The notes: generated from the letters alone by a model not told the origin. A DNA stretch of 64,000 nt from Clostridium guangxiense (GCF_021043395.1 NZ_JAJNKE010000008.1:1-64000), one strand, 5' to 3'; counted from the stretch's first letter, positions 43,248 to 52,980 are shown. Made by a program: numbers and translations.

Positions 43248-44881
43248 GAAAAGATATGTCTTACATAAAAGTGGAAAATTTAAATTATTCCTATCCTGAC
43301 GAAAAAAATAAAAGCATTTGTGACATAAATCTTGAAATTGATAATGGGGAAATACTTCTTCTTTGTGGAAAATCAGGGTCTGGAAAGTCAACTCTTGGGA
43401 GATGTTTCACAGGTGCAGTTCCCAATTTTTATGGAGGGACAATAGGAGGAAATATAATAATAAACGGAAAGAGATTAAACGAACTTTCTGAAAGGGAAAG
43501 GGCCTCTTATGTAACAATGGTATTTCAAGATCCTGAAAAACAAATTTTAATGGATAGAGTATTTAGAGAAATAGCTTTTGGACCTGAAAATGTTGGGGTA
43601 GAAAGCAAAGTTATAAAAAGAAGAGTAATTGAAACCATGCAGTTTTGTAATATATTACATTTAAGAGATAGGCTTATAAATACACTTTCTGGAGGAGAAA
43701 AACAAAAGGTAGCAGTAGCATCGGCTTTAGCATATATGCCTAAGATTATTGTATTTGATGAGCCAACCTCGCAGCTGGATCCAGAAGCTTCAGATGAAAT
43801 TGTAAATCTCATAAAAAAAATTAACAGTGAACTTGGCATTACAGTTGTTTTAATAGAGCAAAGAATAGATAGATGTTTTGATGCTGCAGATAAAATAGCT
43901 GTTATGAAGGATGGAAGAATAGTTTTTTATGGAGATAAAGTGAAAATGTACAGTGATAATTTAAATGAGGTGAAAAGTTTTTTGCCATCATATTTAAAGG
44001 CTTCTAAAATTTTAGGAAGAAAAAAAATGCCACAAAGTTTTAAAAGCCTTAGAAAGAGTTTAAGTAAATCTGAAGTTTCCATAACTAATTTAGATGAGCA
44101 AAAAATCAATTCAGTGCGAGAAGACTGTGCTATTGAGATGAGAAAAGTGACCTGCAAATATGGAGATATTGCGGCAAATAACAATATTGACTTAAATATA
44201 AAAAGTGGAAGCTTTAATGCAATTATAGGTTCTAATGGTGCAGGAAAAAGTACGTTGGTTAAGGCGATTATGGGTTTTGTAAATTATAATGGGAACATAA
44301 AAATATTAGGACATGAAGTAAAAAAATTAAAATTTAAAGATATAGGAATTAAAATTGGTTATGTATCACAAAACCCAAATGATTATTTATCAAAGGATAC
44401 GGTTTATGATGAGTTAAAATTTACATTAAACAATTATAGAATAAATGATGACAACTTAATAGACCATACTTTAAAAGAACTTGATATATATAAGCTTAAA
44501 TCAAAAAATCCTAGAGATTTAAGCGGAGGAGAAAAACAAAGGGCAGCTATTGCCTCAGTGCTTGTACTTAAACCAGAAATTTTAATATTGGATGAACCTA
44601 CAAGGGGACTTGATGAAGAAGGAAAGTATAAGCTGGGCAGCATCCTTAAAACTTTAAATAACAATGGATCTACTATAATTATGATTACGCATGATTTGGA
44701 TTTTGCAGCTAGGTTTTGTAGTAATTTTATTTTAATGTTTGATGGAAAGGTAATCAGCAGCGGTAGTAAATATGATGTACTTAAAGATGGAATATACTAT
44801 ACAACAAACATAAATAAGCTGTTTAGGGATGTGGAGCCAAATGTTTTTGTCATTGAGGACATAAAAGGAGATGCATTATAA
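43244..44881 (+). CDS. ECF transporter fused ATPase (EcfA-EcfA')
   Basis: 545 residues containing two ABC ATPase domains. First half: Walker A GKSGSGKST (about 40), signature LSGGEKQ, Walker B IIVFDEPTSQLD. Second half (from about 285): Walker A GSNGAGKST, LSGGEKQ, Walker B ILILDEPTRGLD. Both halves are intact, so both sites should hydrolyse ATP. The start is a TTG overlapping the upstream stop, or ATG 43256 with the same frame. Powers the importer with the adjacent T and S components. Confidence 0.9.
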   Translation: MRKDMSYIKVENLNYSYPDEKNKSICDINLEIDNGEILLLCGKSGSGKSTLGRCFTGAVPNFYGGTIGGNIIINGKRLNELSERERASYVTMVFQDPEKQILMDRVFREIAFGPENVGVESKVIKRRVIETMQFCNILHLRDRLINTLSGGEKQKVAVASALAYMPKIIVFDEPTSQLDPEASDEIVNLIKKINSELGITVVLIEQRIDRCFDAADKIAVMKDGRIVFYGDKVKMYSDNLNEVKSFLPSYLKASKILGRKKMPQSFKSLRKSLSKSEVSITNLDEQKINSVREDCAIEMRKVTCKYGDIAANNNIDLNIKSGSFNAIIGSNGAGKSTLVKAIMGFVNYNGNIKILGHEVKKLKFKDIGIKIGYVSQNPNDYLSKDTVYDELKFTLNNYRINDDNLIDHTLKELDIYKLKSKNPRDLSGGEKQRAAIASVLVLKPEILILDEPTRGLDEEGKYKLGSILKTLNNNGSTIIMITHDLDFAARFCSNFILMFDGKVISSGSKYDVLKDGIYYTTNINKLFRDVEPNVFVIEDIKGDAL

Positions 44882-45582
44882 TGAAAAGATTGCTTTCTTT
44901 TTTGATAATGATGTTTGTTCTTTTTCTTATGGCAATAGCATTTAAGTATGGAGGAGAAAATTATTTTCCTTTAATAATTACTTTGATAGTTTTTTGTATT
45001 GTCATTATTTCATATTTTTATTTTGAAAAAAGTTATATGGGCACAAAGGAAATAGCGCTTATTGGAGGGATTTCTGCCTTTGCAGCTGCTTCTAGGGTTG
45101 TATTGGCAGCTATACCAAATGTTCAGCCTGTAACTTTTATTGTGGCACTTTCAGGAATCGTTTTTGGCTCTTTTGAGGGGTTCCTCATTGGAAGTACTAC
45201 AGCCTTCATATCTAATATATTTTTAGGTCAAGGACCATGGACACCATGGCAGATGTTTTCATGGGGGATTGTGGGATATTTGTCTGGTATTATTGGTAAA
45301 AAGGATAAAAAATTATCTGTTGAACTATTTTCTGTGATATGTTTTTTATATGGATTTATGTTTGATTGGATAATGAATTTATGGCATGTCCTAGGCTTCA
45401 TAAGGCCTATAAATATAAAAACTGTATTTTTGGCTTACGCATCTGGAATTACCTTTGATGTAATGCATGCAGTAGGTAATTTTGTATTTTGTATTGTGTT
45501 TTATGATAAATTTTATAAAATACTTCTTAGATTTAAGAAGAAAATGAAAGTAACATATATAAAAGAGGGGGAAAAGACATGA
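44881..45582 (+). CDS. ECF transporter substrate-binding S component, probably cobalamin
   Basis: 233 residues, six membrane segments. The pattern of small and Gly residues (GGISAFAAASRVVLAAIPN, then GSFEGFLIGSTTAFISNI) and GPWTPWQMFSWGIVGYLSG is typical of S components of the CbrT type. Cobalamin is inferred from the riboswitch and the transcobalamin-like neighbours. The start overlaps the ATPase stop (TAATG). Confidence 0.8.
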   Translation: MKRLLSFLIMMFVLFLMAIAFKYGGENYFPLIITLIVFCIVIISYFYFEKSYMGTKEIALIGGISAFAAASRVVLAAIPNVQPVTFIVALSGIVFGSFEGFLIGSTTAFISNIFLGQGPWTPWQMFSWGIVGYLSGIIGKKDKKLSVELFSVICFLYGFMFDWIMNLWHVLGFIRPINIKTVFLAYASGITFDVMHAVGNFVFCIVFYDKFYKILLRFKKKMKVTYIKEGEKT

Positions 45583-47564
45583 AATTAAAAAAAATTATGG
45601 GTAAGTGTATTTGCTGCTTACTAAGTTTTATTATTATCTTTGCATATGCGCTAAGTGCTTCACCTTTAATTGCAAAGGCTGATGTAACAACAATAAAGGT
45701 TGTTGTTGATGGTACTCAGGGTCAAATTGCAAGTGGTGTAACTGAGCAACATAATGCATTAGAAGCTATGAAAGATGTTTTAGATAGTAAAGGAATAAAA
45801 TATAGCGTTCCTGATGGACAGTATGGAAAATTTATAGATAGCATAGGCGATTTAAAAACCAATGATGTTCAAAAAGGCTCAGGGTGGATGTATGCAATTA
45901 AAAAATCAGATGGAACTTACGTTAGTCCTGATAATTCTATTGATAACACAAATTTAGATAGTATGGATGAGCTTTTGGTGTACTTTTCACTTTGGGGAAC
46001 TACTTATCTTGCAAATGATATAGAGTTTTCAACAAAACAAGCGAATAAACCTGTTACTATTTCAATTAACAATAAAAGTTTAGACTGGAATACAAACCAA
46101 ACTGTTACTACTCCAATTGAAAATATAACTGCAAAAGTTATCAGCGAAAATGGAGATGAAGTGCCAGTTTCCTTAGATAAAAATACAATAAATATAAGTG
46201 GTGGGCTTAAGGAAGGAAATTACTATTTGGACTTAAGCGATTATAGTAATACTTCAATACCTAAAGTTGCAGCAGATAGATTTGAATTTAATATTACAAA
46301 AGAAGATACTACGAGTAACGGAAATGGGCAAGGCAATACACAAAATGGCAATGGTGATAATAACAGTAATAGCAACTTTAATATCGAAAATGAAATGAAG
46401 CTTACAGAAAATGTAGTAAAGAATTACACTGATGAGTGGGCTGCACTAGATTTTTATAAAACTGGAATGCAGGGCAGCATAAATAAGCAATTTATAACGG
46501 ATGCCTTAAATAACATAAATAAAAATGGAATATCAAAATATTATAATACTCAAATTGAAAAGCTAATAATAGGATTAACAGCAGCAGGATATACACCATA
46601 TAACTTTGCAGGAATAAACTTAGCATCTGAACTTTATAATAGAAATATAGATGATTTTCTCGTCAATGATGCTATTTATGGGCTAATGGCGTATAACTTT
46701 GCCAATATAAACGATGAAAATTATAAAATAAAAAAAGATACACTTAAAAATTATATACTTCAAAATGCTATAAAAGATGATAATGGAAATGTTGCAGGCT
46801 GGTCTTATGATGCTTCAACTAAAACTGCAGATGCAGATATGACAGGAGCTACTATTTCTGCTTTATCTACTTATTATAATTCTGGCGATAAGGAAGTTAT
46901 TTCGGCTGTAGATTCAGCTATTAAACATTTAAATGACATTGAAAACGACAGTGGGTATATACCTGGAACTTATGGAGATTCAAGTGAAACAAATGCTTTT
47001 GCTATAATAGGCCTTTTATCGGTAAATGTTGATCCATATGGTACCACTAAAATTTCAAGTGGAGAAGTTAATTTTCAAAAGCCAAAAGGAAATTTAGTTA
47101 GTGCTCTTCTTTCATATAAAACTTCAGATGGACATTATAAGCACAATCTTCAAGATGAAGAAGGAAATGACTTTTCAACTGAGGAAGCATTTAGAGCTCT
47201 TTTTTCACTTAATGAATTTAGTAAAAGCAAAGGTGTCTATAATTATTATGAAAGTAACATAAATGCTGCTCAATTACCAGTGTATAATGTAGCAATTAGT
47301 TCAGGGGCAAGCAACACTAATACTAATGTAAATAATTCTAAAAATGTAAGTGAAAATCAAGTGTTAAAAGGAAGTACAGATTTTAGAGGAACACTTCCTA
47401 AAACAGGATATTTCTTTGATTTCAAGTTGCTATTTATAATGGGAATAGCTCTTATGGCAATAGGTTTTTGTATAATAGGTATACTGCAGAAAAGGGCATA
47501 TATACTAATTCAAATTAAAAAAATTATAGGATATATTTCTAAGGGGAGAAAGGGATCATATTGA
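45579..47564 (+). CDS. Sortase-anchored transcobalamin-like surface protein (DUF4430 + alpha/alpha toroid)
   Basis: 661 residues. Signal peptide (about 1-34, ending AKA). A DUF4430 domain (about 35-145, with GSGWMYAIKKSDG) is like the beta domain of intrinsic factor/transcobalamin. Then a small beta segment, an Asn/Gly linker (about 250-265), and a helical domain (about 270-575) with repeats such as DEWAALDFYKTG and EKLIIGLTAAGYTPYNFAG, resembling the alpha6/alpha6 barrel of transcobalamins. Finally LPKTG (606-610), a hydrophobic span and a basic tail: a sortase wall anchor. Domain order is reversed relative to animal B12 carriers. ATGA overlap with the S component. Likely captures cobalamin at the cell surface; binding is inferred. 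Confidence 0.8.
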   Translation: MKLKKIMGKCICCLLSFIIIFAYALSASPLIAKADVTTIKVVVDGTQGQIASGVTEQHNALEAMKDVLDSKGIKYSVPDGQYGKFIDSIGDLKTNDVQKGSGWMYAIKKSDGTYVSPDNSIDNTNLDSMDELLVYFSLWGTTYLANDIEFSTKQANKPVTISINNKSLDWNTNQTVTTPIENITAKVISENGDEVPVSLDKNTINISGGLKEGNYYLDLSDYSNTSIPKVAADRFEFNITKEDTTSNGNGQGNTQNGNGDNNSNSNFNIENEMKLTENVVKNYTDEWAALDFYKTGMQGSINKQFITDALNNINKNGISKYYNTQIEKLIIGLTAAGYTPYNFAGINLASELYNRNIDDFLVNDAIYGLMAYNFANINDENYKIKKDTLKNYILQNAIKDDNGNVAGWSYDASTKTADADMTGATISALSTYYNSGDKEVISAVDSAIKHLNDIENDSGYIPGTYGDSSETNAFAIIGLLSVNVDPYGTTKISSGEVNFQKPKGNLVSALLSYKTSDGHYKHNLQDEEGNDFSTEEAFRALFSLNEFSKSKGVYNYYESNINAAQLPVYNVAISSGASNTNTNVNNSKNVSENQVLKGSTDFRGTLPKTGYFFDFKLLFIMGIALMAIGFCIIGILQKRAYILIQIKKIIGYISKGRKGSY

Positions 47565-48241
47565 AGAAAAAGATAGTTTTAAGTATTTCAATAATAGTTT
47601 TATCTTTAGTTTTAATTTTAGGTGGCAATGCGTTAAGAAATAATTTGGAAGATAACAAGCCTAATAATATTTCTAAAAAGATTACAGCTGTAAATAAAGC
47701 TAAGGAAAAACAAGTAAAAAGTACTCCGGTTAAGGATGTTTCACAAATAGAAACAAAAACGTCAAGTGATGAAAAGTATACAAAGGAAAAACAAAGTACT
47801 GATAATAGTAAAGAAACTGCTGTAAGTAATAAGTCAAGTGCTGTAAATAAGAGCAGTAATACTAGTAATAAAAGTGTAAGTAGTAGTACTAGTAATACTG
47901 GTGTATCGTCACCAATTTCACCTAAGCCGAGTGAGGAGCCTAATCTCACTGTAGTAGATGCTTTGAATAACAAGACAATTCTTTCGACATATATTGATGT
48001 AAATGGAAAAACTGTTGGAGAAGTTACGTTAGATGCATTGAGGTCAAAGGGAATACCAGTTGAAAGCACAGGTTCAGGATATGCTTTATATATTTCATCG
48101 ATATCTGGAATAAGGGAAAGAGAGCATGGAAAAAATAGTGGGTGGATATATTTTGTAAATGGAAATTCACCACAAGTTGGCTGCGGTGGTTATAAACTTA
48201 AGCAAGGTGATAAAATTGAATGGAAATATTCATCAAATTAA
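47561..48241 (+). CDS. Membrane-tethered DUF4430 protein
   Basis: 226 residues. The N-terminal hydrophobic anchor (about 5-23) has no lipobox Cys, so it may stay as a membrane tether. A Lys/Ser/Thr/Asn-rich spacer (about 30-125) is followed by one DUF4430 domain (about 135-226) with the family's GWIYFVNGNSPQVGCGGYKL and GDKIEWKY. It could pass cobalamin from the wall protein to the ECF transporter. TTG start overlapping the previous stop (TTGA), AAAGGGA upstream. Last gene of the operon. Confidence 0.75.
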   Translation: MKKKIVLSISIIVLSLVLILGGNALRNNLEDNKPNNISKKITAVNKAKEKQVKSTPVKDVSQIETKTSSDEKYTKEKQSTDNSKETAVSNKSSAVNKSSNTSNKSVSSSTSNTGVSSPISPKPSEEPNLTVVDALNNKTILSTYIDVNGKTVGEVTLDALRSKGIPVESTGSGYALYISSISGIREREHGKNSGWIYFVNGNSPQVGCGGYKLKQGDKIEWKYSSN

Positions 48242-48268
48242 AGAGGGTTTATGCCCTCTTTAATTTTT
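48240..48268 (+). terminator. Terminator of the cobalamin uptake operon
   Basis: AAAGAGGG / CCCTCTTT with a 6-nt loop right after the stop codon, then TAATTTTT. Confidence 0.88.
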
Positions 48269-48387
48269 ACTATTAAATAGTTTTCTAAAAATTAAGAAAA
48301 TACTTTAATTTTGATTTGTATGGCTGTATAATGTAATAAATAAAATTAATTTCTATTTTTTGGATTAGCAATAGGGGGGTATGTGCT

Positions 48388-48606
48388 ATGGATGATTGTC
48401 CATTTTTAACCACAACTGAGGAAAAGGTGGAATGTTTTAGGGAATGTGTTTTTTTTAAAGAAAAGGGTAATCATAATTTATGTCCCTTTAAAAGGTTAGA
48501 ATCAAGTAAAAACACTTCAGCAGGTTTATATGAGTATGTTTCAATGAAAGATGATGAAAATGATATAATTGAACATTATAAAAAATACATTGGTGCCAAT
48601 TTTTAA
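48388..48606 (+). CDS. Small cysteine-containing protein, unknown
   Basis: 72 residues with four cysteines (DDCPF, VECFRECVFF, NLCPF), spaced so that they could bind a metal or zinc. I recognise no named family. It is supported by the strong ribosome site AGGGGGG and isolated placement with its own upstream space. Confidence 0.65.
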   Translation: MDDCPFLTTTEEKVECFRECVFFKEKGNHNLCPFKRLESSKNTSAGLYEYVSMKDDENDIIEHYKKYIGANF

Positions 48607-48717
48607 TAATTAGGAATATATATTAAATATGTGGATAGAATAACTAAAAAATAGTGTAAATTTTCATTTAAATTTTATAGTTGTATGCCTGGAAAAATAT
48701 TTGAAAGGGTGTTTTTT

Positions 48718-49167
48718 ATGATTGAGAGAACATTAGTTTTAATAAAACCAGATGGAATAAAGAGAAAAATAATGGGAGAAATAATAAGTTTTTATGAACA
48801 AAAGGATCTCAATATAGTTGAGTTAAAACTTGTTCAATGCAGTAGAAAAACAGCAGAAAAGCATTATGAGGAGCATAAGGGTAAATCTTATTTTGAGGAA
48901 TTGATAAACTATATTACAAGCGGAAAATTATGTGCAATGATTATAGAAGGAGAAGAAGCAATAAACATAGTTAGAAAAATTAATGGGAATAAGGACCCTA
49001 ATCTAGCTGAATTGGGAAGTATAAGAGGAAAATATGCCGATGATAGAACAAAAAATCTAGTACATGCTTCGGATAATTTTAAGAATGCAGAAAGAGAAAT
49101 AGCAATATGGTTTCCAGACATAGTAAGTAAAGTTGCTTTCGATGAGAAAAAATCTATTAATATATAA
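48718..49167 (+). CDS. ndk: Nucleoside diphosphate kinase
   Basis: About 149 residues. ERTLVLIKPDGIKRK opens the protein, as in all Ndk. The phospho-accepting His is in NLVHASD (standard NxxHxSD) and the substrate Arg/Asn block IRGKYADD is close by. It balances NTP pools using ATP. ATG 48718 follows GAAAGGGTG; the in-frame ATG at 48685 has no ribosome site. Confidence 0.93.
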   Translation: MIERTLVLIKPDGIKRKIMGEIISFYEQKDLNIVELKLVQCSRKTAEKHYEEHKGKSYFEELINYITSGKLCAMIIEGEEAINIVRKINGNKDPNLAELGSIRGKYADDRTKNLVHASDNFKNAEREIAIWFPDIVSKVAFDEKKSINI

Positions 49168-49189
49168 ATTTATTAAATACAGCTTTCAA

Positions 49190-49247
49190 ATAAACTGCTT
49201 AAAAATTCAATGTACAATGAAGTTTGAATTTTAGGCAGTTTATCTTT
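49190..49247 (+). terminator. Terminator after ndk
   Basis: Long stem: 49190-49210 pairs with 49223-49243 (ATAAACTGC/GCAGTTTAT outside, AAATTCAA/TTTGAATTT inside), followed by CTTT. Confidence 0.8.
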
Positions 49248-49273
49248 ATTAAAAATCAAGGGAAAGTGGTTAT

Positions 49274-50095
49274 ATGGGTAAATCTAAAGTTATTATGAAA
49301 ACTAGAGATATATTTGAACTTAATAAAAGGAATCTTAAAGCTTATTTGAAAAAGCCAGTAAGGCCTAAATCTGAAAAAATAGTTACAAATTCAATTCAAT
49401 GGGTTGGGCATGCAACTACCATAATAAACATGGAAGGCAAAATTATATTGACAGACCCTGTTACGAAACATTTAGGTTACATGAAAAGACTTGTAAAACC
49501 ATCTGTGAATTTAAAAAATCTAAAAATAGATTACATTCTCATAACCCATGGACATATGGATCATCTTGATTATAGTGTTCTTGCAGGACTTGATAAGAAT
49601 GCTACTGTTATAACTTCAAGAGGAGTTAAAAAGACACTAAAAATTATAGGATTTAAAAAAGTAAATGTGCTTAGTGAAAATGAAGCTTATAAGGATAGAA
49701 ATATAGAGGTTGATGCTATAAAAGCTAATCATAATGGAAAAAGATATTATTTTTTTGGATACAAGGACAGTAATTCATACCTTATTAAAGGAAATAAAAA
49801 AAGTGTCTTATTTGCAGGAGATACTGCTTATACAACAGTATATAAGGATATAAAAGTGGATGCAGCAATTATGCCAGTAGGATGTTATAAACCAGATGAG
49901 TTTTTAAAGATGCATTGTTCACCTGAGCAGGCCTTTAAAATGTTTAAAATGATGAGAGCAAAGCAAATGATTCCAATACACTATAAAACATATATTTTAG
50001 CTCAAGATGATGATAATGAAACGTTAAAAAGACTTAATACTATCAATGATGGCTCAATAAAAATTGTAGATGTTGGGCAAACAATTGTATTTTGA
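49274..50095 (+). CDS. Metallo-beta-lactamase-fold hydrolase (UlaG/NAPE-PLD-like)
   Basis: 273 residues. Zinc ligands are in ILITHGHMDHLD (HxHxDH, about 95), FAGDTAY (Asp) and MIPIHYKTY (late His). WVGHATTIINMEGKIILTDP near residue 38 is typical of UlaG-like/NAPE-PLD-like members, which act on phosphoester or lactone bonds. The actual substrate is unknown. GGAAAGTGG precedes the ATG. Confidence 0.82.
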   Translation: MGKSKVIMKTRDIFELNKRNLKAYLKKPVRPKSEKIVTNSIQWVGHATTIINMEGKIILTDPVTKHLGYMKRLVKPSVNLKNLKIDYILITHGHMDHLDYSVLAGLDKNATVITSRGVKKTLKIIGFKKVNVLSENEAYKDRNIEVDAIKANHNGKRYYFFGYKDSNSYLIKGNKKSVLFAGDTAYTTVYKDIKVDAAIMPVGCYKPDEFLKMHCSPEQAFKMFKMMRAKQMIPIHYKTYILAQDDDNETLKRLNTINDGSIKIVDVGQTIVF

Positions 50096-50118
50096 CACTA
50101 AACATGTTAATATATAAT
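50092..50118 (+). promoter_or_regulatory. hom-thrC promoter candidate
   Basis: TTGACA (50092-50097) overlaps the stop codon of the upstream gene. TATAAT (50113-50118) follows at 15 bp, or TAATAA at 17 bp. No T-box or other known leader is visible. Confidence 0.45.
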
Positions 50119-50168
50119 AAGTTATAAATAAACATTTATTACATGTATATTTAGGAGGCTTGGTTGAC

Positions 50169-51458
50169 GTGAATAAAGTTAAAATAGGTATTTTGGGTTT
50201 AGGTAATGTAGGAACAGGTGTATGGAAGATATTAAATACAAATAAAGAGGAGATACGAAAAAGATCTGGATATGATATTGAAATTGAAAAAATTTTAGTA
50301 AGAGATGTTAATAAGGATAGAGGAATCGATGTTCCAAAGGAGCTTCTAACAGATAATCCAGATGATGTGTTAAAAGATAATTCTATTGAAATAGTAGTAG
50401 AACTTATGGGTGGAGTTGAGCCTGCGAAGGAATATATATTAGAAGCTATGAAAAATAAAAAACATGTGGTTACTGCAAATAAGATGCTTCTTGCAACGGA
50501 AGGTGATGAACTATTTGCAAAGGCAGAAAATGAGGGGGTAATGTTTTATTATGAAGCTAGTGTTGCAGGTGGTATACCGATAATACATGCTATAAATGAA
50601 AGTTTGACTGCCAATAAAATAGAACAGGTAATAGGAATAATAAATGGTACTACAAATTACATACTTACAAAAATGACATTTGAAAATATGACTTTTGAAG
50701 ATGCCTTAAGAGAAGCACAGGAGAAAGGTTTCGCTGAAGCTGATCCAACCTCTGATGTTGAAGGATATGATGCGATGTATAAGCTTGCTATACTAACTTC
50801 CTTGTCCTTTGGAACAAGAATTAATATAAAGGATATATATAGAGAGGGAATAACAAACATAAAACCAATAGATATAAAATATGCGAAGGATTTTGGGTAT
50901 GTTATCAAACTTATAGCTATAGTAAAAGAAGTTTCTGGTAAGCTTGAAATGAGAGTTCATCCAGCAATGCTTCCAGAAAGGCATCCACTTGCAAGTGTAA
51001 ATGATTCATTTAATGCTATATTTATAAGAGGAAATGCAGTTGGAGATATGATGCTCTATGGAAGGGGCGCAGGAGACCTTCCAACAGGAAGCGCAGTAGT
51101 ATCTGATATAATATCAATATTAAGAGGAAATACAGATGTAGAGGCTATAAGTGCGGTTAAAAACAATTACTGGAATATAAAGCCTAGTCCGATGGCAAAC
51201 ACTAAAAGTGAATACTATATAAGGATTTCGGTCATGGATTTACCAGGAGTTCTTGGTGAAATTTCAACAATCTTTGGAGAAGAAGATGTAAGCATACTTT
51301 CAGTGATGCAAAAAGGTAAACGTGAAGAGTTTACATCTGTAGTGTATTTTACTCATACTACATTTGAAGGGAATATAAATAGAGCTATAGAGAAGATAAA
51401 TGCTTCGGCTCATGTAAAATGTGTGGATAACATAATAAGAATAGAAAACATACAATAG
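50169..51458 (+). CDS. hom: Homoserine dehydrogenase
   Basis: Reduces aspartate semialdehyde to homoserine. The NAD(P) loop is GILGLGNVGTG (about 6-16), the catalytic block is TNYILTKM with EADPTSDVEGYDA, and a C-terminal ACT domain (YYIRISVMDLPGVLGEIS, about 350 on) suggests threonine feedback. GTG 50169 is chosen, 10 bp after GGAGG; TTG 50160 abuts it. Operon with thrC (18 bp). Confidence 0.95.
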   Translation: MNKVKIGILGLGNVGTGVWKILNTNKEEIRKRSGYDIEIEKILVRDVNKDRGIDVPKELLTDNPDDVLKDNSIEIVVELMGGVEPAKEYILEAMKNKKHVVTANKMLLATEGDELFAKAENEGVMFYYEASVAGGIPIIHAINESLTANKIEQVIGIINGTTNYILTKMTFENMTFEDALREAQEKGFAEADPTSDVEGYDAMYKLAILTSLSFGTRINIKDIYREGITNIKPIDIKYAKDFGYVIKLIAIVKEVSGKLEMRVHPAMLPERHPLASVNDSFNAIFIRGNAVGDMMLYGRGAGDLPTGSAVVSDIISILRGNTDVEAISAVKNNYWNIKPSPMANTKSEYYIRISVMDLPGVLGEISTIFGEEDVSILSVMQKGKREEFTSVVYFTHTTFEGNINRAIEKINASAHVKCVDNIIRIENIQ

Positions 51459-51476
51459 ATTTGGAGGAATTTTAAT

Positions 51477-52967
51477 ATGGAAGATATTTATTATAGTAGT
51501 ACAAGAGGAAGTGAAACTAAAGTCTCTGCTTCAGAAGCAATTTTAAAGGGAATTTCAGAAGACGGTGGACTTTTTATACCAAATGAAATCCCTAAGCTTA
51601 AATGCACTATTGAAGAAATTTCAAAACTAGACTATAAAGAAACAGCATATACTGTAATGAGCAGCTTTTTGACAGATTTTGCTGAAGAAGAACTTAAAAA
51701 CTGCATAGAAAAAGCATATGATGCTAAATTTGATACAGAAGAAATAGCACCTATAAAGAAGACTGATGATGCTTATTTTCTTGAATTGTATCATGGTCCT
51801 ACGCTTGCTTTCAAGGATATGGCACTTTCAATACTTCCACATTTATTAAAAACTTCAGCGAGGAAGCACAATATTAAAGATAAAATAGTTATTTTGACAG
51901 CTACTTCTGGAGATACTGGAAAAGCAGCACTTGAAGGATTCGCAGACGTAGAGGATACTGAAATTATAGTGTTTTTTCCAGAAGATGGTGTAAGTGAAGT
52001 TCAAAGACTGCAAATGGTAACTCAAAAAGGTTCAAACACTCATGTTGTAGGTATTGAGGGGAATTTTGATGACGCTCAAAGTGGCGTTAAGAAAATTTTT
52101 ACTGACAAGGAATTTGGAGACAAACTTAAGGAAAATGGTTATAGGTTTTCATCAGCTAATTCAATAAATATAGGCAGACTTGTTCCTCAAATTGTTTACT
52201 ATTTTTATGCTTATGGAAGCTTATGCAAAAAGAAAGAGATAGAGTGTGGTGAAAAAGTAAATTTTGTTGTTCCAACAGGAAATTTCGGAAATATACTTGC
52301 TGCGTATTTTGCAAAGAACATGGGACTTCCTGTAAATAAGCTTATATGTGCTTCAAATGATAATAAAGTCCTCTTTGATTTCTTTAAAACAGGAGTTTAT
52401 GATAGGGATAGAGAATTTGTAACTACAATATCACCATCTATGGATATACTTATATCAAGCAATCTCGAGAGACTTATATATCTTGTTAGCGGTAGAACTC
52501 CTAAGAAGGTATCTCAACTTATGAGTGAACTTTCGGTAAATGGAAAATATCAAATAACAAGTGAGATGAGTGATAAGCTTCAGGATTTTTATGGAGGATA
52601 TGCTACAGAAGAAGAGACTAAAAGGGCAATATCAAAAATGTATAATGAGAATGATTATTTAATTGATACTCATACAGCAGTGGCATACAGTGTGTATGAA
52701 AAATATAAAGATGAGAAGAATGACAGTACAAAAACTGTAATAGCTTCAACAGCAAGCCCATATAAATTTACAAATGCAGTAATGGAAGCGGTAGATGATA
52801 AATATTTAAACTGCAATAGTTTTGAACTTATGAAAAAAATGAGTGCTTTAATGAATTCAGATATACCAGCAGGAATACGTGGCATAGAAGAAAGAGAAAT
52901 TCTCCACAAAAACACTTGTAAGAAAGATGAAATGAAAAATATAGTTGAAAAGTTTTTGAACTTATAA
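51477..52967 (+). CDS. thrC: Threonine synthase
   Basis: PLP enzyme converting O-phosphohomoserine to threonine. N-terminus YYSSTRGSETKVS; the PLP lysine is in HGPTLAFKDMA (about 103-113); the phosphate loop is TATSGDTGKAA. 496 residues, the long ThrC type. GGAGG precedes the ATG. It ends just before repeat element C. Confidence 0.95.
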   Translation: MEDIYYSSTRGSETKVSASEAILKGISEDGGLFIPNEIPKLKCTIEEISKLDYKETAYTVMSSFLTDFAEEELKNCIEKAYDAKFDTEEIAPIKKTDDAYFLELYHGPTLAFKDMALSILPHLLKTSARKHNIKDKIVILTATSGDTGKAALEGFADVEDTEIIVFFPEDGVSEVQRLQMVTQKGSNTHVVGIEGNFDDAQSGVKKIFTDKEFGDKLKENGYRFSSANSINIGRLVPQIVYYFYAYGSLCKKKEIECGEKVNFVVPTGNFGNILAAYFAKNMGLPVNKLICASNDNKVLFDFFKTGVYDRDREFVTTISPSMDILISSNLERLIYLVSGRTPKKVSQLMSELSVNGKYQITSEMSDKLQDFYGGYATEEETKRAISKMYNENDYLIDTHTAVAYSVYEKYKDEKNDSTKTVIASTASPYKFTNAVMEAVDDKYLNCNSFELMKKMSALMNSDIPAGIRGIEEREILHKNTCKKDEMKNIVEKFLNL

Positions 52968-52980
52968 AAGTTTGGGGTTT

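Noticed and set aside
47539-48069. 176-residue Leu-rich minus-strand frame
   Set aside because: Mirror of the Ser/Thr/Asn/Lys-rich spacer of the tethered DUF4430 protein; low complexity, not a gene.
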